Assembly: GCA_025351875.1 (NCBI GenBank)
Contig: JANXVA010000640.1
Coordinates: forward strand, 1 to 50,174
From: Myxococcales bacterium
GTDB lineage: Bacteria; Myxococcota_A; Polyangia; Polyangiales; Polyangiaceae
Length of the DNA stretch: 50,174 nt
Reading direction: 5' to 3'
Positions 41,475 to 49,976 of this stretch are shown in pieces (position 1 is the stretch's first letter; every line of letters starts with the position of its first letter). The notes under the pieces are model-generated. The model did not search any database, was not told the DNA's origin, and saw only the letters and a program-made list of their open reading frames with translations. The position numbers and the translations under genes were made by a program.

Positions 41475-42848
41475 GTGCCGGCACGCCGCTCCCGCGGATC
41501 GCTCGTCGCGTTCGTCCTCGCGGCGAGCGCGTCGCTCGCGCTGGTTGCGATCGGCGCGGGCTGTGACCGGGACACGGACCTGAGCGGCACACTCCACGAC
41601 GGCGGTGACGCGGGAGTTGCGCCGCAGGTCGACGCCGGGCCCGCGATCACCGTGACCACGTTCGCGCCGGCATTCACGTCCGCGCCGGCCGCGAGGGCGA
41701 GCGCAAGCTGGGCTGCGTACCGCCTCGACGAAGGGGACTGGAGCCCGCTCGCGCCCGCCTCCGAGGGCACGTACAGGTTCCCGATAGCGGTCGCCCGCTG
41801 GACGATCGCGCTCGTGTGCGCCTCGCCGGACGACGGGCTCGTGACCGTCTTTCTCCACCACCGCACCAACGCGACTCCCGACGTCGACTTCACGCTCGAG
41901 GAGTACTGCACCCCGCCTGCGCCGCCCGCCCAGTACGCGTTCACCGGCAGCCTCACGAACATCCCGACGTCGACGCAGTGGTTCGACTTCGGATACGCAC
42001 GAACCTCGCGCGGGGAGGCGATCCCGGTGAGCGGCGCGACGGGGACGTACGAGATCGTCGGCATCGAACCAGGGACGTGGGACTTCTCGTTCGCCGTCCG
42101 CGACGAGCCCTTCCTTCCGATCACGCGCTTCGTCATGAAGCGCGGCACGGTGGTGACGAGCGACGCGAAGGTGGACGTCGACCTCACGGGCGCGGGCTCG
42201 TTCGCGCCGGGGAGCAAGACGCTCCAGCTCCATGCGCTGCGCAAGGGCGATACGGTTTCCCCGGTCGTATTCTACGGCGCCAGCGGGCCGCTGGGTATCG
42301 ACGTGGGACCGCAGGACGTGCCGGATGGTCCGCCTGATGCGACGCTCGCGTACTCGACGATGCCTGCACCGCTGCAGGTCGTGTCGGATCGCTACTTTGG
42401 TCAGCTGATGGCCGAGCAGGACCGTCGCACAGGCAGCCGCATGATCACGTTCGACATCCACGACGCGATCGACCTCGACATGACGTTCTTGCCGGAGCCA
42501 TCGCTTGCCGAGGTGGTGGTCGTCGGCACGAGCCCTTCGGTTCGCTTCGAGACGAAATTCGCGGTGATGGAAGACGCAGAACGCTACGAGGTGACGGCGC
42601 TCGCGGCTCGCAACCGACGCGCGCACCTCAGCTGGCGCTCCACCTACGACGCGAAGAACGTCGGATCCGCCCGCGCGGTGGACGATGTCCTTCCCGATCT
42701 GTCGGCCCTGCCCGGCTGGAGCCCAGCGTGGGGACTTCCCGTCGGCCTGACGACCTCCGTTTTCGTCACCACGTTCGAGAGCGCGAAGCCGCTCGGCGAC
42801 GGGAGGATGCAGCGAAGCGTGTCGAAGGGTCAGGAGCTGACGCCGTGA
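41475..42848 (+). CDS. Lipoprotein, beta-rich, unknown function
   Basis: This gene encodes 457 residues from a GTG at 41475. The signal ends in IGAGC (Cys30). A Gly/Asp linker precedes a domain with repeated strands (YRLDEGDWSPLAPASEGTYR, WTIALVCASPDDGLVTVF, GTYEIVGIEPGTWDFSFAV) that recall carboxypeptidase-regulatory or Ig-like modules. Few Cys remain after the linker. The stop codon overlaps the next start as GTGA (42845-42848), so the two lipoproteins are translationally coupled. Probably envelope-attached. No catalytic motif. Confidence 0.8.
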   Translation: MPARRSRGSLVAFVLAASASLALVAIGAGCDRDTDLSGTLHDGGDAGVAPQVDAGPAITVTTFAPAFTSAPAARASASWAAYRLDEGDWSPLAPASEGTYRFPIAVARWTIALVCASPDDGLVTVFLHHRTNATPDVDFTLEEYCTPPAPPAQYAFTGSLTNIPTSTQWFDFGYARTSRGEAIPVSGATGTYEIVGIEPGTWDFSFAVRDEPFLPITRFVMKRGTVVTSDAKVDVDLTGAGSFAPGSKTLQLHALRKGDTVSPVVFYGASGPLGIDVGPQDVPDGPPDATLAYSTMPAPLQVVSDRYFGQLMAEQDRRTGSRMITFDIHDAIDLDMTFLPEPSLAEVVVVGTSPSVRFETKFAVMEDAERYEVTALAARNRRAHLSWRSTYDAKNVGSARAVDDVLPDLSALPGWSPAWGLPVGLTTSVFVTTFESAKPLGDGRMQRSVSKGQELTP

Positions 42849-43912
42849 GCCGGTCGGTCTCTCTCTGCACGCTCGTTGCGGTCCTCGGATGCTCGCGCGC
42901 GTCGGCGCCGGCGGACGGCGGCGCCGGCGCCGCGACAGCCGCCACGGCCAGCATGACCGCGGCCGCATCGGCGCCCGGCGCGTCGGCGCTTGCATCCTCG
43001 GAGGGGCCTCGCGCGGCAGAGGGCCCGCGTCGTCGAGAGGTGTCCGGTGCGGGCGGCTCCGGCCTCGAAGCTCGGCGCTCCGTCGTGACGCGCGTGGAGG
43101 CCGACCCCGTCCTCTCCGCGAACGCCGCCGCGCTTCGCAAGCAGCACGGAGGCGCCCTTCCGGCGTCGCTCTCCGTGCAGGCGACCGACCTCGGCGCCGA
43201 TCACCGTCGCGCCGTGCTCGTCGGTGCCGAGCGCAACGATGGGACGCTCGACAGTCCGATGCTCTTCGTGCTCGACGAGCGCGGGACCCTGCTCTGGTCG
43301 AAGGACCGACCGACCGCGGGCATCAAGCCTCCCGTCGGCGCGCTCGCGATCGCCGCAGGGCCGCACGGGCGCTTCGCGCTCGCCGCGTGCGACCCGCCGA
43401 CGTCGTCCGTCGCGCTCCGCCTCTGGGACGAGGACGGGTCGCCGTTCGCCGACTTCCAGGCGCTCGAGGCCAAGGCGTGCGACGCCATCACCCTCCTCTA
43501 CTGGCCCGGTCACGGATGGCTCCTCGCGATCGCCGCAGGGCCGGACACGCGCGTGCAGCTCGTCACGGACACGGGCGGGCTCGCGTGGGGACCGGGCCGC
43601 CTCCTCGGCGCGCGCTTCCGTACCATCGCACCCGCCTCGCTCGCGTCCGACAGCACGTCGAGCTTCGTGCTCGTCCAGTACTCGCAGTCACCGGGCGAGG
43701 ATCGCGACGTCGATCATGCGGTCGCGTATCGCTATGACGACAACGGGCAGCCGCTCTGGCCGGCACCGACCGATCTCGGCCCGGTGCGCCGGATCGCGCC
43801 AGGGCAGGAGCGCATCACGCTCGGGCGAGCGAACGGCGTACTCCGTGCGTCGATCGCCGCAGGGGCGACGATCGAGATTCGCTCGAACGGCGAGACGCGC
43901 CGCGTCCCGTGA
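42845..43912 (+). CDS. Lipoprotein, possible beta-propeller
   Basis: This gene encodes 355 residues from a GTG at 42845 that overlaps the previous stop (GTGA). The short signal VSRSVSLCTLVAVLGC ends at a lipobox Cys. After an Ala/Gly linker, the body repeats strand patterns with small loops (LFVLDERGTLLWSKDR, ALAIAAGPHGRFALAACDPP, LLYWPGHGWLLAIAAGPDTR). These recall blades of a beta-propeller or kelch-like repeat, with repeated AIAAGP phrases. It is probably periplasmic or surface-exposed with the coupled upstream lipoprotein. Function unknown. Confidence 0.78.
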   Translation: MSRSVSLCTLVAVLGCSRASAPADGGAGAATAATASMTAAASAPGASALASSEGPRAAEGPRRREVSGAGGSGLEARRSVVTRVEADPVLSANAAALRKQHGGALPASLSVQATDLGADHRRAVLVGAERNDGTLDSPMLFVLDERGTLLWSKDRPTAGIKPPVGALAIAAGPHGRFALAACDPPTSSVALRLWDEDGSPFADFQALEAKACDAITLLYWPGHGWLLAIAAGPDTRVQLVTDTGGLAWGPGRLLGARFRTIAPASLASDSTSSFVLVQYSQSPGEDRDVDHAVAYRYDDNGQPLWPAPTDLGPVRRIAPGQERITLGRANGVLRASIAAGATIEIRSNGETRRVP

Positions 43913-43915
43913 AGG

Positions 43916-45307
43916 TCACTTCGGGGTGTTCCAGCCGCCGACGTCGGCGGTGAGCGCCTCGGCTTCCTTCGGGCCCCAGGTACCCGGGTCGTACGCGTAC
44001 ATCGGGCTCGGGCCGTGGATGACTGGGTCGACGATGGCCCATGCTGCCTCGACCACGTCTTGCCGCGCGAAGAGCGTCGGGTCGCCCATCATCGCGTCGC
44101 CGAGGAGCCGCTCGTAATCGCCGAGGCGTTCGCCCTTGCCCTGCTCGGGCTCCTCGGTGAACGCGAGCTCGGTGGGCGCGCCGATCATCTTGTCGCCATG
44201 GACCTTCGCGCGTGCGCCGAGCGCGATGCAGACCTTCGGGCTCACGCGGAAGCGGATGTAATTCCCCATGCTGGGCGCGGCTTCCTTGAAGACGACCTGC
44301 GGAGGGTTCTTCAGCTCGACCATCACCTCGGTGCACGTCATCGCGAGCGACTTGCCAGCGCGGACGTAGAAGGGGACGCCCTCCCAGCGCCACGAGTCGA
44401 CGTAGAGGCGGAGCGCTGCGTACGTCGCCATGTACGAGTCGGGCGCGACACCAGGCTCGTCGCGATAGCCGTTGAACTGGCCGCGCACCATGTTGTCGGT
44501 GCTCATCGGGCGCGTGTTGCGAAGGACCTTCGCCTGCTCGTCGCGGATCGCCTCGGGATACGTGCTCGAAGGAGCCTCCATCGCGAGGTAGCTGACGACC
44601 TGCAGCAGGTGGTTCTGGATGACGTCGCGGATGACGCCCGTCTCGTCGTAGAACTTGCCGCGCCCCTTGACGCCGAACGATTCGGCCATCGTGATCTGTA
44701 CGTTCTCGACGTAGTTCCGGTTGAGGATTGGCTCCAGGAACGCATTCGCGAACCGGAAGTAGAGGATGTTCTGCACCGCGTTCTTGCCGAGGTAGTGGTC
44801 GATGCGGAAGACCGACGCCTCGGGGAAGGCCGTGTGGAGCGTCGTGTTGAGCGACTGCGCCGACACCAGATCGCGACCGAACGGCTTCTCGACGACGACG
44901 CGCGCGTTGGAGGTGAGACCGGCCTGCGAGAGTCGCTCGACCACCATGGGGAACAGGCTCGGGGGAATCGCGAGGTAGTGGAGCGGCCGCGTCGCGCCGG
45001 CGAGGTGCGTCTTGATCTGCTCGAAGGTGTTCGCGTCGTTGTAGTCGCCGTCGACGTACTGCAGCTTCTCCACCAGCTTCGGGAACGCGACGGCGTCGAG
45101 ACCGCCGTTTTCGGTCACGCTCGCGCGCGCGCGTTCGACGAGCTGGTCGCGCGTCCAGCCGGACTTCGCAACGCCGATGACCGGCACTTCGAGCCGCCCG
45201 CGGCGCGCCATCGACTGCAGGGCAGGGAAGATCTTCTTGTAGGCGAGGTCACCCGTCGCTCCGAAGAAGACCAGCGCGTCGGAGGGTGCAGGCTGGCCGG
45301 TGCTCAT
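43916..45307 (-). CDS. zwf: Glucose-6-phosphate 1-dehydrogenase
   Basis: This gene encodes 463 residues from the ATG at 45307. It catalyses the first step of the oxidative pentose phosphate pathway, making NADPH from glucose 6-phosphate in the cytoplasm. The coenzyme motif is [10 protein letters not shown] (16-25; the usual form is GASGDLA). EKPFG is at 140-144 and the active-site peptide RIDHYLGK at 168-175. Length is typical. It stands alone: no gnd or pgl gene is next to it. Its stop is three bases from the previous lipoprotein stop on the other strand. A 7-bp tandem repeat lies about 100 bases upstream of its start. Confidence 0.95.
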   Translation of the reverse strand: MSTGQPAPSDALVFFGATGDLAYKKIFPALQSMARRGRLEVPVIGVAKSGWTRDQLVERARASVTENGGLDAVAFPKLVEKLQYVDGDYNDANTFEQIKTHLAGATRPLHYLAIPPSLFPMVVERLSQAGLTSNARVVVEKPFGRDLVSAQSLNTTLHTAFPEASVFRIDHYLGKNAVQNILYFRFANAFLEPILNRNYVENVQITMAESFGVKGRGKFYDETGVIRDVIQNHLLQVVSYLAMEAPSSTYPEAIRDEQAKVLRNTRPMSTDNMVRGQFNGYRDEPGVAPDSYMATYAALRLYVDSWRWEGVPFYVRAGKSLAMTCTEVMVELKNPPQVVFKEAAPSMGNYIRFRVSPKVCIALGARAKVHGDKMIGAPTELAFTEEPEQGKGERLGDYERLLGDAMMGDPTLFARQDVVEAAWAIVDPVIHGPSPMYAYDPGTWGPKEAEALTADVGGWNTPK

Positions 45308-45407
45308 GGCACCGAAGCTATCCGAGCCCCTCAGAACCGGAACTAGAAATCGCGGCCGAGCCGACGAGCGCGAGCGACCGAGAGCCCACGTTCATGACCT
45401 CGATGCC

Positions 45408-45488
45408 AACGGGGAACGGGAAACGGAAAACGGAAAACGGGGAACGGGAAACGGAAAACGGCGAACGGCGAACGGCGAACGGACAACG
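45408..45488. repeat. Heptanucleotide tandem repeat (AACGGNN, about 11.5 copies)
   Basis: Eleven full 7-base units beginning AACGG plus a partial unit run from 45408 to 45488. The last two bases vary among GG, GA, AA, CG and AC, and the order GG-GA-AA recurs, suggesting higher-order duplication. It lies in the intergenic region between the divergent zwf and esterase-like genes. Seven is not a multiple of three, so coding is unlikely; being stop-free it creates spurious open frames. Confidence 0.9.
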
Positions 45489-45503
45489 TGCCATGCTTCT
45501 CAT

Positions 45504-46403
45504 GTGCGCGCCCTCTGGCTCACCCTCATCCTCACGGCCTGCCGCGGCGACCCGCCGAGGCCCACTCCATCCCCTGTCTCCCCCGTGCCGGTGCCGGTGC
45601 CGGTGCCCGTGCCCGTGCCCGCGCCCGTGCCCGTGCCCGAATCTCCCTCACCCTCCGCCCCCGCCTCTCCGCTCGCGCTCGCGGCCCCCGTCACGACCGA
45701 CTGGTGCATCGAGGGCATGACCGCCCTGGACGAGGACTGCTGCTACGTCGCCCCCGCCGGCAGCACGAAGCTCCTCGTCTACCTCCACGGCATCGTCCCT
45801 CCCACCAAGGACAGCGTTCAGAAGCAGACTGTTCAGGGGGCCGTGACACGCGCGGCGACGCACGCGGGATTCTCCGCGATCGTGCCGCGCGGTCGCCGCG
45901 GGATCGGTCCTGACGGCGCGCGCGACTGGTGGGCGTGGCCGACCTCGCCGGCGACTCACGCGCAGCTCGCGGAGGAGATCGTCGCGCGCTTTCGTGTCCT
46001 CGAGGACAAGCTCGAGGCGCTCCTCCGCACGAAGTTCGAGCGCACGTACCTGGCAGGCTCCTCGAACGGCGCGTACTTCCTGTCGGCGCTTGCCCTGCGC
46101 GGCGACTGCGATCGGCTCGGCCTTCCGATCGACGGCTACGGCGCCATGTCCGGCGGTGCGCCGGGAGGCCGGAGCCCCGGCACGCTCGCGGGCCGCGCGC
46201 CCCAGCCGGTGTACGTCGGCTTCGGCACCTACGACGCCGAGACGAAGCCCGGCGCCCTCGCGCTCGCGGCGGTCTTCCTTGGCGCGCACTGGCCGGTACG
46301 CGTCGCAGAGCATCCGTTCGGCCACGGCGCCCGCGAGGTGTACCTCGACGAAGCATTCGCGTTCTGGGAGGCCAACGGCTCTCACGCCGAGGCGGGCCGC
46401 TAG
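45504..46403 (+). CDS. Lipoprotein esterase/hydrolase (alpha/beta fold)
   Basis: This gene encodes 299 residues from a GTG at 45504, giving VRALWLTLILTAC as a short lipoprotein signal. The frame is open further upstream, but only through the 7-bp repeat. A Pro-Val repeat linker follows. The hydrolase core has LLVYLHGIVP (oxyanion side), a nucleophile elbow GSSNGA (GxSxG-type with Ser), and a likely catalytic His in HPFGHGARE. It resembles poly-hydroxyalkanoate depolymerase or feruloyl-esterase-like lipoproteins. The Cys pairs in DEDCCYV and GDCDR may bond. Its stop overlaps the kinase stop on the other strand (CTAG). Confidence 0.82.
   Translation: MRALWLTLILTACRGDPPRPTPSPVSPVPVPVPVPVPVPAPVPVPESPSPSAPASPLALAAPVTTDWCIEGMTALDEDCCYVAPAGSTKLLVYLHGIVPPTKDSVQKQTVQGAVTRAATHAGFSAIVPRGRRGIGPDGARDWWAWPTSPATHAQLAEEIVARFRVLEDKLEALLRTKFERTYLAGSSNGAYFLSALALRGDCDRLGLPIDGYGAMSGGAPGGRSPGTLAGRAPQPVYVGFGTYDAETKPGALALAAVFLGAHWPVRVAEHPFGHGAREVYLDEAFAFWEANGSHAEAGR
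45585..45638 (+). repeat. Hexanucleotide repeat encoding a Pro-Val linker
   Basis: Nine 6-base units (GTGCCG three times, then GTGCCC, one GCGCCC) encode the PVPVPV spacer of the hydrolase at 45504. The unit is a multiple of three, so copy-number change would alter linker length without a frameshift. Confidence 0.85.
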
Positions 46404-47263
46404 AACGTCGCGCCGGGAAGGCAGCTTCGGAGCGCATGCCACGTCGCGTGCACCGACGAGAAGCGGTCGTCGCGGTCGATCGCGAGCGCTTGCTCGACCC
46501 ACGCATCGATGTCGGGCGAGAGCTCGGGCCGAAGCGGATGGATGCGTGGTCGCGGGGCGGACGTCACAGCCATCATGATGTGGATGACCGAATCACCCTC
46601 GAACGGCAGCCTCCCCACGAGCGCGCGGAACAGGATGACCGAGAGCGAGTAGACGTCCGCGCGCACATCGGCCGAGGCCGCGCCTTGCACGAAGGCCTCG
46701 GGGGAGATGTACGAAGGGGAGCCCGCGACCATCTCCGCCGCCGTGATGGTCGGCGAGCGCAGGAGCTTCACGAAGCCGAAGTCGAGCAATCGAACGCCGC
46801 CGCCGCGCGCGGCGTCCACGAGGAAGATGTTCTCCGCCTTGAGGTCACGGTGCACGAGGCCCCGGCTGTGCGCGGTCGTGAGTGTGTCGACGATCGGCCC
46901 GAACGTCCGCTCGAGCCACGGGAACGACGGATGCTCGCCACGACGTTCGAGCTCTCCGAGCTCTGCGTCGAGATCGCGGCCCTCGAGGAGCTCCATGACG
47001 AGCCCGATCTCGCCGTCGTCGGTGTGCACCTGATGGAGGATGCGCACCGCCGAGGTGCCCAGGAGCTGAGACATCGACTGCGCTTCGCGGAAGATTCGCT
47101 CCGTGGCGTCTGGATCGCCCACTGCACCGTGAACGAGCTTGATGGCGACCTCGTCGCCGTCGACGCGATCGCGTGCGCGGAAGACGGTGCTCTGGCCCCC
47201 GCGACCGATCACCTTCGTCAGCTCGTATCTTCCGCCGAGGACATCACCCACACGCGTCGTCAT
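46400..47263 (-). CDS. Single-domain Ser/Thr protein kinase
   Basis: This gene encodes 287 residues from the ATG at 47263, overlapping the previous stop as ATGA. Only a kinase domain is present. The glycine loop is GRGGQSTVF, Lys42 is in VAIK, the catalytic loop is HRDLKAEN (138-145), the metal motif is DFG (161-163), and the P+1 block is SPEAF. There is no sensor or membrane segment. It is thus a soluble kinase, coupled in translation to the PHP phosphoesterase upstream. It may modify a partner encoded elsewhere. The opposite-strand gene ends in the same four bases. Confidence 0.92.
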   Translation of the reverse strand: MTTRVGDVLGGRYELTKVIGRGGQSTVFRARDRVDGDEVAIKLVHGAVGDPDATERIFREAQSMSQLLGTSAVRILHQVHTDDGEIGLVMELLEGRDLDAELGELERRGEHPSFPWLERTFGPIVDTLTTAHSRGLVHRDLKAENIFLVDAARGGGVRLLDFGFVKLLRSPTITAAEMVAGSPSYISPEAFVQGAASADVRADVYSLSVILFRALVGRLPFEGDSVIHIMMAVTSAPRPRIHPLRPELSPDIDAWVEQALAIDRDDRFSSVHATWHALRSCLPGATF

Positions 47264-48093
47264 TCGCGTCGCTTCCGTGCGCGCAGCAGGAACACGCCGA
47301 CGAGCCCGAGCCACCCGAACGTCCGCAGCACGCGGTCGGCCGTGCTCGAGCCCCGATACGCGTAGTCGGACGTCCGTGGAACGTAGGGCTCTGCGCGGAG
47401 GGCTTCGACGAGCGGTCTGTCGCCGAACGCGTTGCCCTCGAGGTCGAACGTCACGGTGTGGTGCTCGCGGATCGCGTCGAGGACCGAGCTCTCCGTCGCC
47501 GGCTCGCGCACGAAGACGAGCGTGCGGCAGAGCCCGAGCACGCTCGTCCAGTGGTAGTCCGACGAGCCGACCGCGGAGAGCGGAACCTCCGACTGCTCGT
47601 AAAACGTCACCATGTCGGCCCAGCGCCACTCGGGGCTGCGATCGGAGTAGGCGATCGGGTGCATGAGCTCCGCGCCGTCGAGCTCGGCGCGATGGGGCAG
47701 GAGCTCCGGCCAGAAATGCTTCACCGGATGCGCCGCGATCGCGATCCCGTGCTGCGCGTGGATCGCTGCGAGCACGGCCTCGAGCGGTTGGTCGGGGCTC
47801 ACCGTCTTCTCGATCCCGAGCGCGATGATGTGAAAGCGTGCGGTCGTCACCTCCTCGCCGCTCACGACGATCGGGCCGTCCGTGAGCGTCGTGTACCAGC
47901 GCGCGACGCGCGAGGGCATGACGGTGTTGTGCTCCGTCACGGAGACCACGTCGAGCCCGCGGCGCGACGCCTGGCGGACGATGCCGAGCGGCGAGAGCGA
48001 GCCGTCGCTCCAGCTCGTGTGCGCGTGAAAATCGGCCTCGTAGCCGCGGAACGGGCGCAGCATGAGGCGGGCAGGCGTCGAGAGCACGGACAT
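47260..48093 (-). CDS. PHP-domain phosphoesterase with C-terminal membrane helix
   Basis: This gene encodes 277 residues from the ATG at 48093; an ATG at 48153 in the same frame would add 20 residues. PHP metal-binding motifs are DFHAHTSWSDG (His23 and His25), TEHNT, AHPVKHFW and the SSDYH block. Such enzymes hydrolyse phosphoesters in small molecules or nucleic acids. The C-terminal FGWLGLVGVFLLRARKRRE is a single transmembrane helix with a basic cytoplasmic end, so the enzyme may be tethered to a membrane. The gene overlaps the kinase start by ATGA. It is divergent from the L,D-transpeptidase gene. Confidence 0.88.
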   Translation of the reverse strand: MSVLSTPARLMLRPFRGYEADFHAHTSWSDGSLSPLGIVRQASRRGLDVVSVTEHNTVMPSRVARWYTTLTDGPIVVSGEEVTTARFHIIALGIEKTVSPDQPLEAVLAAIHAQHGIAIAAHPVKHFWPELLPHRAELDGAELMHPIAYSDRSPEWRWADMVTFYEQSEVPLSAVGSSDYHWTSVLGLCRTLVFVREPATESSVLDAIREHHTVTFDLEGNAFGDRPLVEALRAEPYVPRTSDYAYRGSSTADRVLRTFGWLGLVGVFLLRARKRRE

Positions 48094-48214
48094 CGAGGCT
48101 GTACGAGTATCGACGATCGACCGTGACACGCCACTTCTCCGGGCGGGCGCCACCGACGCCCCGCGCGGCCGGCAATTTGGCCCACCGATAGGCTCGCGAT
48201 TACGACGTAAGGTC

Positions 48215-49882
48215 GTGGTTCTTCGTCACGCCCTGCCGTGTTCGCGCTTCGCGCTCGCCCTCGCGGCGTTGCTCGTTGCGGGGTGCAAGCGTGACGCCGA
48301 TCCGTCTGCGCTGCTGAGCTCCGCGGCCGGGGCAGGCGCAGCCGCGGCGGCCGGAGACGCAGGAGCGGCGAGCGCGCCCGCCGTCCGCATCAAGGAGGGG
48401 ACGGTTCCGCCGACGGATCTCCCCGTGCTCCCGCGCGGCACCGGGAATGCGCCCGTCTTGCTCGACGGCTCGAGCCGTCCGTGGCCACCGCCCACCCCCG
48501 AGAACGTTCCTCGGCTCGCGGCGCTCGCGCTCGAGACGCCGGTGTTCGCGCAGCCCGACGCGAGCTCGCCGCGGCTCGGTCAGCTCCGCGTCGGCGCGAT
48601 CGTCGAGATGGATCCCAAGCCGCTCTCCGGGAAAGGCTGCGCCACGACCTGGCGTGCGATCAAGCCGCTCGGCTTCGTGTGCCTCGGCACCACGACGCTC
48701 GATCTGGCTCATCCCGTCGTGCGTGGCTCGACGCGCCGCCCCGATACGACGCAGAAGCTCCCGTACATGTACGGGATCGCCACCCGCGGCGGCCCCGCGT
48801 ACGCGAGCCTCCCGAACGCGCAGATCCTCGAGACCAACGAGCCCCATCTCGCCACGCACCTCAAGCAGTGGGAGAACGACCGCGTGAGCGGCGCGACCTA
48901 CGCGAACGAGGTCTGGGGCAAGTGGAAGGTCGACCCGCTCCCGCCCGCGCTCGACGCGATGCACGCGCGACAAAGCGACACCGACATCCCGTGGTTCCTC
49001 CAGAACGACGGACGCTCGCCGACCCTCACGACGCGCTCCGACGGTCCGCGTGCGGGGCAGTTCGCGCGCAAGAACGGGATGTCCTTCGTCGACTCTGTCA
49101 TGTGGGAAGGGCGTCGGTACAACGTCGCCGTCGACCTCCGGCTCATGCCAGCCGATCGCTTCCGGCCGATCAAGGGCTCCGACTTCCACGGCTTCCGCAT
49201 CCCCGAGGACATCAAGCCGCCCTTCGCGATCGTGACGTCGAAGAAGGCGAAGAAGCTCCGCGAGGAGTCGGGCCGCCTCGTGCCCGACGACAAGCTCGAG
49301 TGGCGCTCGGTCCAGCCGATGAGCGGCAAGCGTCGCATCCAGCGTGGCAAGCCCTACGCCGAGCTCGAGGGAGGCGGCTGGGTCGCCGACGAGGAGATCG
49401 TGCGCGTCGACCTCGCGAAGAAGATGCCCGGCTGGGCGAACGACGGCGAGAAGTGGATCGACATCAACGTCACGCGCCAGGTGCTGGTCGCCTACGAAGG
49501 CACGAAACCCGTGTATGCTACACTCGTTTCTACGGGTGAGGCCGGGCTCGACGATCCCGCGACCACGAAGGCAACGAAGCGCGGCATCTTCCGCATCCAC
49601 ACGAAGTACCTCACCTCCACGATGGACTCGCGCGTCGTCGGCGAGGAGTTCGAGCTGCGCGACGTGCCCTACGTGCAGTACTTCACCGAGGGCTACGCGC
49701 TCCACGCGGCGTACTGGCACGACGTGTTCGGTCAGCCGAAGAGCCACGGGTGCATCAACCTCGCGCCCGAGGATGCCCGCCGTCTCTTCTTCTGGACGGG
49801 CCCCGAGGTGCCGGCAGGCTGGCACGGCGCAAGTGCCGGAACGAGTGGGAAGACCGGCACGGTCGTGTTCGTACATCCCTGA
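48215..49882 (+). CDS. L,D-transpeptidase (YkuD) lipoprotein
   Basis: This gene encodes 555 residues from a GTG at 48215. The signal ends in LLVAGC, so it is lipidated. A long beta-rich middle region (residues 60-390, SH3-like stretches such as VFAQPDASSPRLGQLRVGA) leads to the YkuD domain. The catalytic motif is SHGCINL with His511 and Cys513, preceded by HAAYWHDVFGQPK. YkuD enzymes cross-link peptidoglycan by 3-3 bonds or attach lipoproteins to it. It is periplasmic, envelope-anchored. The final residues GTVVFVHP close the domain. No partner genes adjacent. Confidence 0.93.
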   Translation: MVLRHALPCSRFALALAALLVAGCKRDADPSALLSSAAGAGAAAAAGDAGAASAPAVRIKEGTVPPTDLPVLPRGTGNAPVLLDGSSRPWPPPTPENVPRLAALALETPVFAQPDASSPRLGQLRVGAIVEMDPKPLSGKGCATTWRAIKPLGFVCLGTTTLDLAHPVVRGSTRRPDTTQKLPYMYGIATRGGPAYASLPNAQILETNEPHLATHLKQWENDRVSGATYANEVWGKWKVDPLPPALDAMHARQSDTDIPWFLQNDGRSPTLTTRSDGPRAGQFARKNGMSFVDSVMWEGRRYNVAVDLRLMPADRFRPIKGSDFHGFRIPEDIKPPFAIVTSKKAKKLREESGRLVPDDKLEWRSVQPMSGKRRIQRGKPYAELEGGGWVADEEIVRVDLAKKMPGWANDGEKWIDINVTRQVLVAYEGTKPVYATLVSTGEAGLDDPATTKATKRGIFRIHTKYLTSTMDSRVVGEEFELRDVPYVQYFTEGYALHAAYWHDVFGQPKSHGCINLAPEDARRLFFWTGPEVPAGWHGASAGTSGKTGTVVFVHP

Positions 49883-49976
49883 GAGGTGATCGTCGGCGGC
49901 CCTCGCCACACGCTCGGTGCCTCTTGTCGGGGGCTTCGAAGTGGATACGCTCAGCCATCCATCGAGGAGGGAACGC

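Noticed and set aside
40878..42995. Minus-strand open frame of 705 residues opposite the lipoprotein at 41475.
   Set aside because: It has an Arg-rich composition, no motifs, and crosses several plus-strand genes with signals.
45408..45488. CRISPR-like array.
   Set aside because: Units are only seven bases with no unique spacers and no cas genes nearby.
45300..45503. Extension of the hydrolase start upstream through the heptamer repeat (reading TENGER-like peptide repeats).
   Set aside because: The peptide arises because the 7-base repeat is stop-free; the GTG at 45504 gives a proper lipoprotein signal.
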